DNA of 64,000 nt. It comes from an uncultured Mucispirillum sp. Its GTDB lineage: Bacteria > Chrysiogenota > Deferribacteres > Deferribacterales > Mucispirillaceae. Each line of letters starts with the position of its first letter. The first letter of the stretch is position 1. Shown here one piece after another: positions 1 through 8,708 of this stretch. A program made the translations under genes and the position numbers. Location of the stretch: positions 51,534 through 115,533 of the forward strand of contig CALUZC010000004.1 of NCBI GenBank assembly GCA_944325215.1. Reading direction: 5' to 3'. The notes beneath the pieces were generated by a model. That model was not told the DNA's origin and did no database searches. It saw only the letters and a list, made by a program, of their open reading frames with translations.

Positions 1-252
1 CATTTCCTCCCAGTCAGCATTGATTAAGTAATCAATAAAATTTGTTGCTATTGCTTTAGTGTTTACTTTTGTTCCATACTTTTTTGAGCTTTCTTTTGCC
101 CTTTTAAGTTCTTCAATGTAAACTTTACAACAATTTATTAAAATACTTAATCTTGTATCATCGGGAAGTGTTGTATATGTTGGGTTTTTGCATAACGCTT
201 GCCCTAATGTCTTGGCATAACCAAGAAATAAATGTTGTCTTACACCGTTCAT
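1..252 (-). CDS. Hypothetical phage protein, cut by the window edge
   Basis: An open frame of 84 codons starts at ATG 252 and runs off the left edge, so the C-terminus is missing. A GAAGTGAGGA ribosome-binding site lies 8 to 10 bases upstream. The visible part is mixed polar and helical, with no motif I recognise. It is the last visible gene of the leftward run of small genes that begins near 1838, and probably belongs to the early region of the prophage, which continues outside the window. Confidence 0.6.
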   Translation of the reverse strand, partial: MNGVRQHLFLGYAKTLGQALCKNPTYTTLPDDTRLSILINCCKVYIEELKRAKESSKKYGTKVNTKAIATNFIDYLINADWEEM

Positions 253-313
253 ACGTTTATATCCTCACTTCTTTCTGCATTTCTTAACATGCAGGGCATA
301 TGCCCTGTTTTGA

Positions 314-697
314 TTATTTAAAATCTATTGGTCTACGCCTTATTATAGTAGCGCCATCAATAACGCCGTAAGCTACGCCCTCAAGCCTAAACCCGAAAAC
401 GTCTTTTATATCTAGCTCATTAAGATTAATAAACTCATTAGTGGCTAGTGCTTTTTCTATTTTGTCAAGCTGACATGGGTTAATGTCTACTCCTAATTCC
501 AAAATGGAAACATTGTTCACATAATCATTGTCAACAATGATTTTTACATCAATTTTTTTGTTATCAAAGACGCCTTGCTCAATTTGCGTCTTATACATTT
601 TATTGTACAAATATAATGTTGCTTCATCTTGTGTCCAGAATTTCACCCTATCAATTAAAACATCCCTAAAGTTTTCTTTATTCATATATATTACCAT
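314..697 (-). CDS. Hypothetical phage protein, 127 aa
   Basis: An unrecognised acidic protein with no membrane segment. The start at 697 is supported by AGGAG seven bases upstream; a second ATG four codons in has no such site. It lies in the leftward operon of small genes opposite the XRE repressor, where temperate phages commonly keep early or lysogeny-related genes. No function can be given. Confidence 0.65.
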   Translation of the reverse strand: MVIYMNKENFRDVLIDRVKFWTQDEATLYLYNKMYKTQIEQGVFDNKKIDVKIIVDNDYVNNVSILELGVDINPCQLDKIEKALATNEFINLNELDIKDVFGFRLEGVAYGVIDGATIIRRRPIDFK

Positions 698-738
698 TTT
701 AAGCTCCTAAGTAATGCGGCAGGGCTTGCGCCCCGCTT

Positions 739-1092
739 CTATAATTCCGTATAATTGTTGTATACCATGTAATCCATACCAAATAATCGGCATATTTTAG
801 TGTGCAAGCTTAATGTCCTATTTGCGCCATTTGCTACTACCCTTATATGTTGCGTATCCTTATTGAAGCCTCCCAGTATTTCCAAATAAGCTGGCGGGAA
901 GTTATGTATTCTATCATTTATGATATAATTTACATCAAAATGCGTTGCCGCTGGTGTGCGCTTTTTTATCACATAAACCATTTTTCCTGCCTTAATAATA
1001 TTTGTAAAATATTCTTTATCTACCCCGTAATGTTTAGCAACATATTCCCTTGCGTATTCTGACGCCTTTTTTAAAACGCTTTCTTTAATCAT
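739..1092 (-). CDS. Hypothetical phage protein, 117 aa
   Basis: Unrecognised and basic. An upstream in-frame TTG at 1107 would add five residues, but ATG 1092 is preferred: GGGAGAGG precedes it and it overlaps the TGA of the upstream gene as ATGA, a typical translational coupling. It is part of the leftward small-gene operon. Confidence 0.65.
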   Translation of the reverse strand: MIKESVLKKASEYAREYVAKHYGVDKEYFTNIIKAGKMVYVIKKRTPAATHFDVNYIINDRIHNFPPAYLEILGGFNKDTQHIRVVANGANRTLSLHTKICRLFGMDYMVYNNYTEL

Positions 1093-1289
1093 TTTTGCCT
1101 CTCCCAATATCTTTTATAAGCATTTAAACCATAACAAAAATTCATACACTCTTTAAGAGTGCCAACGAAAAGGCGCTGTTTTATTGTTCTCTCTTCGCCA
1201 ACGATATTTATATGATAGAACCCGTTTTCATGATTTACTACACAGCCCGCCATATTAGCTATATGGTTTAATTCTTCCCTTTTAGTCAT
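1089..1289 (-). CDS. Hypothetical phage protein, 66 aa
   Basis: Unrecognised small protein. ATG 1289 is six bases after AGGAG and is preferred; ATG 1295 directly abuts that site. It overlaps its upstream neighbour by eight bases and is coupled to the next gene by ATGA. The tight packing is the main evidence that it is real. A short Cys- and Tyr-rich stretch near the C-terminus is not a recognised motif. Confidence 0.6.
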   Translation of the reverse strand: MTKREELNHIANMAGCVVNHENGFYHINIVGEERTIKQRLFVGTLKECMNFCYGLNAYKRYWERQK

Positions 1290-1563
1290 CTTCATCTCCT
1301 GTTTTGCTTTTTTCTATTAAATCTTCGTGCATAGCGTTGTATTTTTTAAACTTTGCTTTTATTATTTCTTGGCGTCTGTCTGAAATAGTATCACCCCGCC
1401 TTAATTCAGTAACCAAGCGACCAAGCAGGCAAGCATAATCTGCAACAATATTATGTTTTTCTGTTTCTAAGTTGCTTATTTTTCCATGCAAGCTTTCTTT
1501 TTCTGCCTCAAGCTCCCTAACAACGCCGCGCAGGCGGTTTATTTCCATTTGTTTATAATCCAT
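1282..1563 (-). CDS. Small coiled-coil phage protein, 93 aa
   Basis: The N-terminal half (about residues 5 to 40) is rich in Glu, Lys and Leu with heptad spacing, which suggests a coiled coil; the rest is charged. ATG 1563 follows AGAGGG at suitable spacing, whereas the further upstream ATG 1593 has no ribosome-binding site. It may dimerise or act as an accessory protein in the early operon. No specific function is supported. Confidence 0.6.
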   Translation of the reverse strand: MDYKQMEINRLRGVVRELEAEKESLHGKISNLETEKHNIVADYACLLGRLVTELRRGDTISDRRQEIIKAKFKKYNAMHEDLIEKSKTGDEDD

Positions 1564-1661
1564 TTTTCCCTCTTGACTTTCCCGCATTTCCATGCTAAAA
1601 ATCTATATTGGTTTATGTAATGCCTTGTGGGCTTACACTCCCACAAAGCAATTTTTTTAAG

Positions 1662-1838
1662 TTAGTTATAAGCTAACTTGTTTATAATGCGGAATTTTTT
1701 TTGTTCTTTATCTTGTCCCACAAAATAAAGAACTTTTCCGCCACACCTTGCGGTTTTTACCACCTGCAAGGGTTTGCCGTTTACATTGATAACACTTAAT
1801 AATTTAATGTTATCAATGTTTATTTGTGGTTGGTTCAC
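1662..1838 (-). CDS. Hypothetical phage protein, probably GTG start
   Basis: First gene of the leftward operon facing the XRE repressor. The open frame extends up to ATG 1877, but the best ribosome-binding site (AAGGGGGTG) lies seven bases before GTG 1838, giving 58 aa. By position it is where a Cro-like or other early protein might sit, but I see no helix-turn-helix, so the function is unknown. Confidence 0.5.
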   Translation of the reverse strand: MNQPQINIDNIKLLSVINVNGKPLQVVKTARCGGKVLYFVGQDKEQKKFRIINKLAYN

Positions 1839-2064
1839 TGCAACGCACCCCCTTATTTTATTTTTCAAGCAATGCACGGCTTGAAAGAATAAAGTAAATT
1901 TTTAATTGACTTTTAAAACGATACTTAAATACATCATTCAAGAGTATAAGCATTGTTTTAAAAATATTTTGTGTTACCTTGTGATTATGTTATATCCTTT
2001 TTTAAAGGACTTGTCAACCAAAAACTTATATATTTTTATTAAAATTATTGAGATATTAAAGTAA
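1839..2064. promoter_or_regulatory. Divergent control region between repressor and leftward operon
   Basis: This gap separates the plus-strand XRE gene from the minus-strand small-gene operon, as in a phage lysogeny switch. On the plus strand TTGACT is followed 17 bases later by ATACAT, a fair sigma-70 promoter, though far from the XRE start. Half-matching sequences GATACTT and AAGAGTAT flank a 13-base spacer and could be an imperfect operator. A perfect operator is not obvious, so the assignment rests mainly on position. Confidence 0.4.
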
Positions 2065-2376
2065 ATGTTTGATAGAATTAAGGAAATTAGAGAAAAAATT
2101 TTTATTACTCAGCAGCAAATGGCAAATGCTTTAAATGTTCGCAAGCAGGCTATAAGCGACTATGAAAGAGGAATAAACACAATACCAACTAAAGCATTGA
2201 TTATTTTAATAAATGATTACAATATTAATATAAATTGGCTTTTATCTGGCAAAGGCAATATGTTATTGTCTGATACTGAAAAAGTAAGCACTGCCCAGCA
2301 AATCCAAGAACTTAATGATAGAATAAAAGAACTTGAAATTGAAAATAAAGTATTAAAAGAATTGATAAAAAAATAA
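2065..2376 (+). CDS. XRE-family helix-turn-helix repressor, likely prophage repressor
   Basis: 103 aa. Residues 1 to 65 are a typical XRE domain: a TQQQMANALNV recognition segment, then KQAISDYERG, then INWLLSGKG. The C-terminal part (about 75 to 103) is a short leucine-rich coiled coil that probably dimerises it. It has no peptidase domain, so it is not a LexA/CI-type self-cleaving repressor. It is the only plus-strand gene in the phage part and diverges from the leftward operon. I infer that it maintains lysogeny, probably countered by the antirepressor at 13507-14256. Confidence 0.85.
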   Translation: MFDRIKEIREKIFITQQQMANALNVRKQAISDYERGINTIPTKALIILINDYNININWLLSGKGNMLLSDTEKVSTAQQIQELNDRIKELEIENKVLKELIKK

Positions 2377-3456
2377 TATAGCAATAATTATTATATATAT
2401 AATATATGCAATATTACTAATTATTTCTTTTATTTCTCTTGTTATTATTCTTATTTTTTTTAGGTTTTTTATTAATTTATTCATTATTGCACCAACACAT
2501 ATTAATACTTTTGCAAGCGTATTCATTTGTTAGTTCAATAATGAAATTTAGTATAATATATAATATATAATATAAAATATAATATATAAATATTATATAT
2601 AATATAAAATAATATAATATAAATATAATATAAATATTATATAATAATAAATATATTAATAACATAATAATAAATATATTAATAACATAATAATAAATAT
2701 ATTAATAATATAATAATATAATAATATAATAATACATTATAATAAATATATATATAAATAAACAATCAGCTGTTGTGCGTAAAAGCAAAAACAAAAACAG
2801 ATAGGGAATTTTTAAGAGAGATTATTTTTTTGTTTTTTCTTTTGCATTTTTGCATATGCCTTTAATCTTTCATATTTTAGCTTGTAAGCTGTTTTTGTGG
2901 TTGTGTAGTATTTTTCATTGTTTAGTATATCATCTCTTTAAATAAGCATAAAAGAATGAGAAATAATAATATATACTTGTGTAGGTTAAGGCTTGGGCTG
3001 CAATATGCTATAGTGATATGCTTATAGGTTATACAATAATTTATATAAATATTTTTTTCTAAAATATTAAAAAATATTATTATCAATAGATTATAAAGAT
3101 ACAATTGCATAGTAAATGCAATGCTTGTATTTTTATTATTATTTTTTATGTATACTTAATTATTTTTTTTGCCCTGCTTTCTATTGCCATAACTTATTGA
3201 TACCGTTGTAAAATATCCCCCGTCCCAGCAATTTTTTTTGCAGACGGGGGAGCGTCCTATTTTTCGCCGTATATTATATAGCCTTTACATTTCTGATAGT
3301 AAAAACATTCCTGCCCTGCCTGTTTCTTCATATTTTTGTTTTTAAGCAACGATATTACCTTTAGAGTATAATTTATCACATTACAACCCTATCTCTTCTT
3401 ACAGGCTAAAATATGAATTTTTAAGGGCATATATGTAAAATCTACTGCTGGATAAT
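2377..3456. other. AT-rich gene desert with low-complexity repeats
   Basis: No credible gene. Positions about 2550 to 2760 are almost pure A/T with short tandem units of TAATA and ATATAA, including near-exact repeats of about 20 bases at 2640 to 2710. The rest is AT-rich without ribosome-binding sites. One GC-rich feature stands out, the stem-loop at 3217-3250. Open frames here are low-complexity artefacts. The gap separates the late operon (ending at 3457) from the lysogeny module. Confidence 0.7.
3217..3250. other. Stem-loop with 8-bp GC-rich stem
   Basis: CCCCCGTC at 3217-3224 pairs with GACGGGGG at 3243-3250 across an 18-base loop that contains eight T residues. It lies about 200 bases past the last late gene. 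It could stop late transcription, but it lacks a T-run after the stem on either strand, so a standard intrinsic terminator is doubtful. Confidence 0.5.
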
Positions 3457-3723
3457 TTATTCACTAAATATTTTCTCCAAAACTTTTGCTTCTTCGCTTG
3501 TGGAATGGATAGCAATAAATTTCACATTAAAGAGTTCACTTGCGTTAAGGGCTGCTGTTTCTGCTTCATCTGATGAATAAAACTTGCGAGCTTTTGTTTT
3601 TTGTGTGGTTGCAACATTACCACACTTGCAGGCAAGATAGCCCTTATCAGCATTTGCCACCATATAATATTCTTTCTTTTTGTGCTGTTCTTTCATTTTA
3701 TGTTTTTTTAAATGTTCTTTCAA
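3457..3723 (-). CDS. Hypothetical phage protein, 88 aa, TTG start
   Basis: The last gene of the late operon, three bases after the large terminase. TTG 3723 lies six bases after AGGAGG. The N-terminus is very basic (Lys/His rich); the middle has a CKCGN motif that could be half a metal site. It sits where T7 keeps its small 19.x genes. Function unknown. Confidence 0.6.
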   Translation of the reverse strand: MKEHLKKHKMKEQHKKKEYYMVANADKGYLACKCGNVATTQKTKARKFYSSDEAETAALNASELFNVKFIAIHSTSEEAKVLEKIFSE

Positions 3724-3726
3724 TGT

Positions 3727-5478
3727 TTACCTCCTTTTCTTTTTCTTCTTGCCGCCACCTGCCACGTGAATAAAGGTTGGGGCGTACCCGAATAACTCAC
3801 GATATTTAGCTGCTTTTTTTCCTGTTGGTGCTTTACCTGAATAGATAACATCAAGCTCTAGTTTTTCTGCTGCTTTAATTCTTTTTAGAATATTGGTATC
3901 AACATTTTGCTTTAAGCTTTCTTTTATACTAGATACTGCTAATGTAAGACTATCAAGCCTGTCATCGTGAGCTAATGCACCTTTATCTGCTGTGATATGA
4001 GTAAGCTGATAAAAAAGCATATACCTGTGTCTAATGTTTTCTGGATACTGCAAAGTTTTAAGTATATCTCTTTCTATAACATTTCTATCAACTATTAATC
4101 TGTGGGTTGCAAGAACTGGCTCTAGTGTTTCAATAATACGTTTTTCTTTTTGTGTGGTGCTTCTGCTTTCAGCAATTTCTGCTTTACAGCCTGCACTAAT
4201 AAGCACAGGTTCAAGTAGTTTTGAAAACATACCGTCGCCGAAGTTACTTTCCACTACCACCTTTTGAACGTTATATTTTTTTGCAACGTTTGCAAGCTTA
4301 TCAAGATTATCTTTTTCATAACCACCAGTAAAGCCGCCGCTATCTAGCAGGAAAAGGTAACCGTCTCGCTCATAAACAACAGAATAAGCTGTTTCATCAG
4401 CACCTCTGCCTGATGGGTCGATAGCCATAATTCTTTGTTTATAAGGCAAATACTTTTCTCCCACCATAGAGCCTTGATAGTAGTAATCGCCCTGTAAACC
4501 ACAGGCAGCAATATTTAATTTATCTTTAGCTGCTCTTGAGTGTATAAGTTTTTCTGGTGCTTCTTGAATATCAAGGTCATATACGATAATATCTTGAAGT
4601 TTAAGAGGGTATCTTTGAGCGTCAGATAGTGCCGTATCAAGCATAAACTGTAAAGCAAACCCAGCTTTTCCGTACTCAATCTCACGAGAGAGAAGTTCAT
4701 CAGCATTAAACCTTTTTGGGTCTGTGGCTTTGCCTTGAATATCTGGATTATTGATAACTGCATTTTTTATGCTTGGTGCAAGCTTTTCCCCATAGCTTGA
4801 AAGTTTAGTAATATCGGGATACTTTGCAGTCCATATCCGTGTTGTGTAGCCTCTATCAGCAAGTAGATTGTAAATAGAATTTTCGCTTTGTGGTGTACCA
4901 AGATAGATAATAGTGCCGCCAACTTTTAATATAGCGGCAGCTTCTTTAATGCTTTCTGAAAGTTTTTCTCTTTGTTCGTTTGTAAGAGAATTGTTTGGTG
5001 TTTCCACATCATCAAAAATAATATAGTCTGCACGGCTTCCTGTCATCTGCCCTGTAATACCTACTGCCTTTACGCTTGGGCTTTTATCGGGCTTAATGTT
5101 TGCCACATCAAAAGCGTCTGAAGCACTTCTTTGGTGAATATCTGGCTGCATACAGGTAAAAAGTTCGTTGGAATAAAGCAGCTGCTTACAAAAGGAAACA
5201 AACTCCCTAGCATATTTCATACTGGCAGATACCACTAAAAACTTTAGCTCTGGGTTAAGGCGTAACTTCCACAGCACAAAAGCCACAGTAAGATATGATT
5301 TGCCAACACCACGAAAGGCTTCAATAAGTTTTTTATCATAAGTATCATCTGATAAGAATTTTGCAATATCTATTTGTACTGGTGTTGGTAGCGGCAGGGA
5401 TAACCCCTGCCAAATGTATGCTACCACCTTTCTAAAATCGTGAGCCCATTCTGGAAGTTTAGGGTAATTATTTTGCAT
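3727..5478 (-). CDS. Terminase large subunit (T7 gp19-like)
   Basis: 583 aa, against 586 in T7. It pumps DNA into the prohead and cuts concatemers. Seen in the sequence: Walker A FRGVGKS at residues 55-61, an identical motif to T7; Walker B IIFDDVE around residue 150; nuclease-domain acidic motifs MAIDPSGRG, VVESNFGDG and HDDRLDSL in the C-terminal half. The basic lysine-rich C-terminus is also typical. It follows the small subunit with a one-base overlap. GGAGTG lies upstream of the ATG. Confidence 0.96.
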   Translation of the reverse strand: MQNNYPKLPEWAHDFRKVVAYIWQGLSLPLPTPVQIDIAKFLSDDTYDKKLIEAFRGVGKSYLTVAFVLWKLRLNPELKFLVVSASMKYAREFVSFCKQLLYSNELFTCMQPDIHQRSASDAFDVANIKPDKSPSVKAVGITGQMTGSRADYIIFDDVETPNNSLTNEQREKLSESIKEAAAILKVGGTIIYLGTPQSENSIYNLLADRGYTTRIWTAKYPDITKLSSYGEKLAPSIKNAVINNPDIQGKATDPKRFNADELLSREIEYGKAGFALQFMLDTALSDAQRYPLKLQDIIVYDLDIQEAPEKLIHSRAAKDKLNIAACGLQGDYYYQGSMVGEKYLPYKQRIMAIDPSGRGADETAYSVVYERDGYLFLLDSGGFTGGYEKDNLDKLANVAKKYNVQKVVVESNFGDGMFSKLLEPVLISAGCKAEIAESRSTTQKEKRIIETLEPVLATHRLIVDRNVIERDILKTLQYPENIRHRYMLFYQLTHITADKGALAHDDRLDSLTLAVSSIKESLKQNVDTNILKRIKAAEKLELDVIYSGKAPTGKKAAKYRELFGYAPTFIHVAGGGKKKKKRR

Positions 5479-5720
5479 TAATTACACTCCATTTCATTTT
5501 CCAGTTGGGCAAGCATTTCATCGCTTATGCTTTCTGATAATTTTTCAGCTACTGCTTGAAGTTTTGGGTTTTTAATGCTTGCAGAATTTACGCCGTTATC
5601 TTTTAAGAACTTAAGCATATTATTAACATCAGCAGCAGTAACATCGCCACTTTTTATTTTATCTAAAAAGTAGTCAGAAATTTGTTCATGGAGACTGGTT
5701 AGTTTATCTTTTTTACTCAT
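5478..5720 (-). CDS. Terminase small subunit (T7 gp18-like)
   Basis: 80 aa, against 89 in T7 gp18. Helical and acidic at the C-terminus, as expected for the DNA-recognition subunit that delivers DNA to the large subunit. The identification rests largely on its place directly before the large subunit and its size. AAGGAG precedes the ATG, which overlaps the holin stop as ATGA. Confidence 0.8.
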   Translation of the reverse strand: MSKKDKLTSLHEQISDYFLDKIKSGDVTAADVNNMLKFLKDNGVNSASIKNPKLQAVAEKLSESISDEMLAQLENEMECN

Positions 5721-6055
5721 TTAACTTTGCTCCTTAACTTATCTTTGATGAAAGTAACAAAGGCTTCTGAAAGAGTAAGCCCGATATCTGTTCCAGAAAA
5801 AGCAGCAAGTCCACCGATAGCCACAGCCATTTTGACTGGCACATCTGGAGCAAGCCACAGCACTGCTTCAAAAGTAAAGTATGAAATAAACATGGCAGAA
5901 AGGCATGCCCAGAACTTGTGTTTAAATGTGTATGTTTTAAGCCGTTCTTCCCTTTCGCTTCTGGCATGAAACCCAGAGAGTGCGCCAAAGATAGAAACAA
6001 CAAGCAGCCAGATATATACAGAGTGTTCTTTAATATAGTCTGTGATAGTGTTAAT
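5717..6055 (-). CDS. Holin, three membrane segments, probable ATT start
   Basis: About 112 aa with hydrophobic segments near residues 13-30, 45-65 and 72-92 and a basic C-terminus, consistent with a class I holin of LydA/phage_holin_3 type that releases the amidase at lysis. The start is odd. The frame can be extended to TTG 6076, but that codon has no ribosome-binding site. AAGGAG instead sits seven bases before ATT 6055, two bases after the Rz1 stop. An ATT start is therefore favoured. The order Rz-Rz1-holin-terminase is a rearranged T7 lysis block. Confidence 0.75.
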   Translation of the reverse strand: MNTITDYIKEHSVYIWLLVVSIFGALSGFHARSEREERLKTYTFKHKFWACLSAMFISYFTFEAVLWLAPDVPVKMAVAIGGLAAFSGTDIGLTLSEAFVTFIKDKLRSKVK

Positions 6056-6057
6056 GG

Positions 6058-6360
6058 TTAATCTCCTTTTGTGCAAAATATAACGGTTTGTTCTAGTTCT
6101 CTTGCATAAGCAAGAATATTAATGTTGTCATAAGCAGGGCTGCCTGTTGGTTTAGGTTTTTCTGGAACTTTAGGGTTACATTTAACGGGTATATATACTT
6201 CTTTTATATTTTGTTTATAGATAGTTTTAGGGCTGCAGCCAAAGAGTATAAGTGAAAGCAGGAAGAAAAGAAAGGCAAGAGCTATATGGTGCAGGTTTGC
6301 CTTATTTTTTTTATATGTTTTTTCTTTATTCAATTTTGAAATAATCGCTTGCTCTTCCAT
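6058..6360 (-). CDS. Rz1-like outer-membrane spanin lipoprotein
   Basis: 100 aa. A hydrophobic segment (about 25-41) ends in a lipobox with LFGC, giving a lipidated Cys42, followed by a proline-rich stretch typical of o-spanins. It begins inside the 3' end of the Rz-like gene in another frame (6326-6360), the classical overlapping spanin arrangement. GAGGAG lies seven bases before the ATG. With Rz it fuses inner and outer membranes at lysis, which implies a Gram-negative host. Confidence 0.85.
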   Translation of the reverse strand: MEEQAIISKLNKEKTYKKNKANLHHIALAFLFFLLSLILFGCSPKTIYKQNIKEVYIPVKCNPKVPEKPKPTGSPAYDNINILAYARELEQTVIFCTKGD

Positions 6361-6745
6361 TTAAAAACTCCTCTTGATTTTGTTTGATAATATGTAGAAT
6401 ATTTTCGCACGAGTTATTATCTTGTATGTTTTTTGTGGTATATTTAATCATATTATCTTTTTGTATCTGGATATTTTGCAGTGCCTGTTTATGCTGCAGG
6501 CTTGCTTTTTCTTGGTTTATCTGCAAATCTTTTATGGCTTTGTTTTGTTTATCGATGGCAATATTTGCGCTTGTTAAGCTGTCTTGAAGTAATACACCCT
6601 GTAATTGTTCTTCTTTTAGGTCTATTTCAAGAGATTTAACTTTTGATTTATAAATTACCACCGTAGTAGCAAACGCCCCAGATAAAAGCAAAATGATAAC
6701 AATAAGGGCAAGTGTTATCTTGCCCGTAGATATTAGATTAAGCAC
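6326..6745 (-). CDS. Rz-like inner-membrane spanin
   Basis: 139 aa. One N-terminal membrane anchor (about residues 8-30) is followed by a long Gln/Lys-rich helical region, as in i-spanins. GTG 6745 is six bases after GGGAGG. It overlaps the upstream gene by eight bases and the Rz1-like gene at its 3' end. A single Cys pair near the C-terminus could form intermolecular disulphides. Confidence 0.85.
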   Translation of the reverse strand: MLNLISTGKITLALIVIILLLSGAFATTVVIYKSKVKSLEIDLKEEQLQGVLLQDSLTSANIAIDKQNKAIKDLQINQEKASLQHKQALQNIQIQKDNMIKYTTKNIQDNNSCENILHIIKQNQEEFLNGRASDYFKIE

Positions 6746-7037
6746 AATTAGCCTCCCTGTTTGCTTCTATCTCGTAAGGGTTATTTTTATATCCATACTT
6801 TATATTGTAGTAGAGATATTTGATAATAAACTTTAACCTGCCCTCACGGCGAACCTGCTTAATGTGGCAGTATTCATGCTTATAGTGTGTTTCTGAAATA
6901 TATGGCTCGCCGATAGTTAATATGTTTAAAAATATTGGGTCTATCATAGCCACCTTGCTTGTAGGCGAGCACATAGTTTTTTTAAATATCCATAGAATAA
7001 GATTATATGGGAAATATGCTTTTTTAACTTTCTTCAT
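6738..7037 (-). CDS. Small putative zinc metallopeptidase in the lysis region
   Basis: 99 aa. It contains HEYCH, an HExxH motif, about 50 residues in, then about 25 residues later NPYEIEANREA, where the second Glu matches the third ligand of minimal gluzincins. Such small proteins are common in phages, but their substrate is unknown. ATG 7037 is chosen because it follows AGGTG; the frame extends to 7088 without a better site. It overlaps the preceding gene by 14 bases. The enzymatic role is inferred from the motif only. Confidence 0.55.
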   Translation of the reverse strand: MKKVKKAYFPYNLILWIFKKTMCSPTSKVAMIDPIFLNILTIGEPYISETHYKHEYCHIKQVRREGRLKFIIKYLYYNIKYGYKNNPYEIEANREANCA

Positions 7038-7365
7038 TTTGCACCTGAACTGCGGCTTGAGCTGCTTCTTCTTCAGCAGAATATTCAAGCTCTGCTGTGC
7101 CGCCTAAATGTTCTGTTAAAAGCTCATAAACATATTGATACATTTCTTTTGCATTCATTTCAGAAACATTTTTTCCTTTTGGGTTTTCAATATTTACATA
7201 TTTTTTGTTGTATATGCACCTGCCCTCTTTTCTCATATCAAGGCTTGCGTATACTCTGCATACACATTGAAACCCTTTATCATTAGATTTGTAATAAGGC
7301 ATACGATAATATAAATCTGTGGTAATGCCGTTGTCTAATGTTGCGTTTTTAACTATTACTGCCAT
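7024..7365 (-). CDS. Hypothetical phage protein, 113 aa
   Basis: Soluble, with an acidic Ala/Glu/Gln-rich C-terminus and no motif I recognise. GGGAGGAAA gives a good ribosome-binding site. Located between the tail fibre and lysis genes, it could be a fibre assembly factor or a structural accessory protein. Confidence 0.65.
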   Translation of the reverse strand: MAVIVKNATLDNGITTDLYYRMPYYKSNDKGFQCVCRVYASLDMRKEGRCIYNKKYVNIENPKGKNVSEMNAKEMYQYVYELLTEHLGGTAELEYSAEEEAAQAAVQVQNEES

Positions 7366-7379
7366 ATTAAATTTCCTCC

Positions 7380-8708
7380 CTATAATGTAACATTCTTGCC
7401 TTTAGTTATAAATATTTTTGTTAGGCTATTAACCCCATCACCAAACACTAACCAATATTCATTCCCATTGTCGATAATCCGAAACCCAGAATTCATACAA
7501 GATGGGTGGCTATCTCCTGCTGCTACTGCATGATACGCTAAAACATCATTATTGCCACTACTAGTCCTTACCTGTTTCCAACCGCCCCAAGTGCCGTTAT
7601 TAGTTGAGCCTATCCATAAAGAATTATCTCCATATGGTGCTCTTGCTTCCATATAGATACCGTTTTGGTCTGCTACCGTTATTGTAACAAAAAGGTTATC
7701 AGCAGGCAGGTCTGATATATTCGCAGTCCTTAGCCACCCTGCTACAGTTATCCCTCTAAAATTTTCAAGATTTTGACTAATACCAGTTACTAATGCTGCT
7801 GTTGTAATTTTCCCTGATACTCCTGCCCTTGTAAAGAGTTCTGTTGTAGTCATCTGTCTTGTTCTTTTTGCTGGAGTATACCCAAGCTCGCTAGCACCTA
7901 CACTGTTTGGTGCAAGATGATTTGCTGTTATTGCATTTTCTGCTATATGGTTTGATTTAACACTGCCGTCTGATAAGGCGGCAGTTCCTATTTTAGCATA
8001 CACTGTGTCGTGGTTATGGTCGTTTGCAGCTTTACTATCAAGAGCTGCCAGTAACTCTGTATCTTTTGCTTGATAAGCAGTAGTCACTTCGTTTTTAATA
8101 ACAGTATCAGCTTCAGCAAATAATGTTTTAAGTGTGGCTGTGGCAGAGATTACTTTATTATCAAGAGCAGTAATCAACCCTTTTACTTCTGTTATCTTTT
8201 CGTCAAGCAGAGTTAATGTATCTTGATGTTCCTGCTGGTTGGTTTGGTCTAATGTTTGAACGGCTGACTGTGTGCCTAAGATTTGGCTGTTAAGCTCCCC
8301 AACAATAACACCTATGTTTTCGTTTATCTGCCCTACAATAGTAGCTACATTTTCATTAACTTGATTAATCATATTGTTAGTGGTTTGGGTAATCTTTTGG
8401 TGGTCTGCTTCGTTTTCTTGTCTATGGGTGTGTATTGCACTCATAACACCTTGAACTGCAAGCCCCATACCTGTTTCTAATGTCTTTATAGCACTAGCTA
8501 CAGCGTTACTTATGGGCTTATCCATATCGCTTGTATTATCAGCGTTACCAAGCCCTACCTGTTCTTTTGTAACTTGGTGCGGGTTATTAAGGTCTTTGGT
8601 GTGGGTTGTAAAACCCTCTACGCCTGCTTCTACGGTTTCCAAAATTTCGTTGATATCGCTGGCTAGCTGCTCATCTATCAACTTATCTACTGGACTATCC
8701 TTATCCAT
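7380..8708 (-). CDS. Tail fibre / receptor-binding protein
   Basis: 442 aa. Residues about 38-60 carry the NPHQVTKEQVGLGNADNT tail-fibre repeat that is widespread in phage fibres. Then comes a long helical region rich in Asn, Gln and Leu, a hinge, and a C-terminal Gly/Trp/Asn-rich domain with SNNGTWGGWKQV-like sequence typical of phage tail receptor-binding tips. Coupled as TAATG to the preceding fibre gene. It probably decides host binding. Confidence 0.85.
   Translation of the reverse strand: MDKDSPVDKLIDEQLASDINEILETVEAGVEGFTTHTKDLNNPHQVTKEQVGLGNADNTSDMDKPISNAVASAIKTLETGMGLAVQGVMSAIHTHRQENEADHQKITQTTNNMINQVNENVATIVGQINENIGVIVGELNSQILGTQSAVQTLDQTNQQEHQDTLTLLDEKITEVKGLITALDNKVISATATLKTLFAEADTVIKNEVTTAYQAKDTELLAALDSKAANDHNHDTVYAKIGTAALSDGSVKSNHIAENAITANHLAPNSVGASELGYTPAKRTRQMTTTELFTRAGVSGKITTAALVTGISQNLENFRGITVAGWLRTANISDLPADNLFVTITVADQNGIYMEARAPYGDNSLWIGSTNNGTWGGWKQVRTSSGNNDVLAYHAVAAGDSHPSCMNSGFRIIDNGNEYWLVFGDGVNSLTKIFITKGKNVTL

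Noticed and set aside
2477..2665. Open frame on the minus strand in the A/T repeat tract
   Set aside because: Composed almost only of Ile, Leu, Tyr and Phe from low-complexity DNA, with no ribosome-binding site.
3217..3250. Late-operon intrinsic terminator
   Set aside because: Strong stem but no T-run after it on either strand; kept only as a stem-loop.
1..3456. Integrase or excisionase among the small left genes
   Set aside because: None of the visible proteins has tyrosine or serine recombinase motifs; it may lie left of the window.
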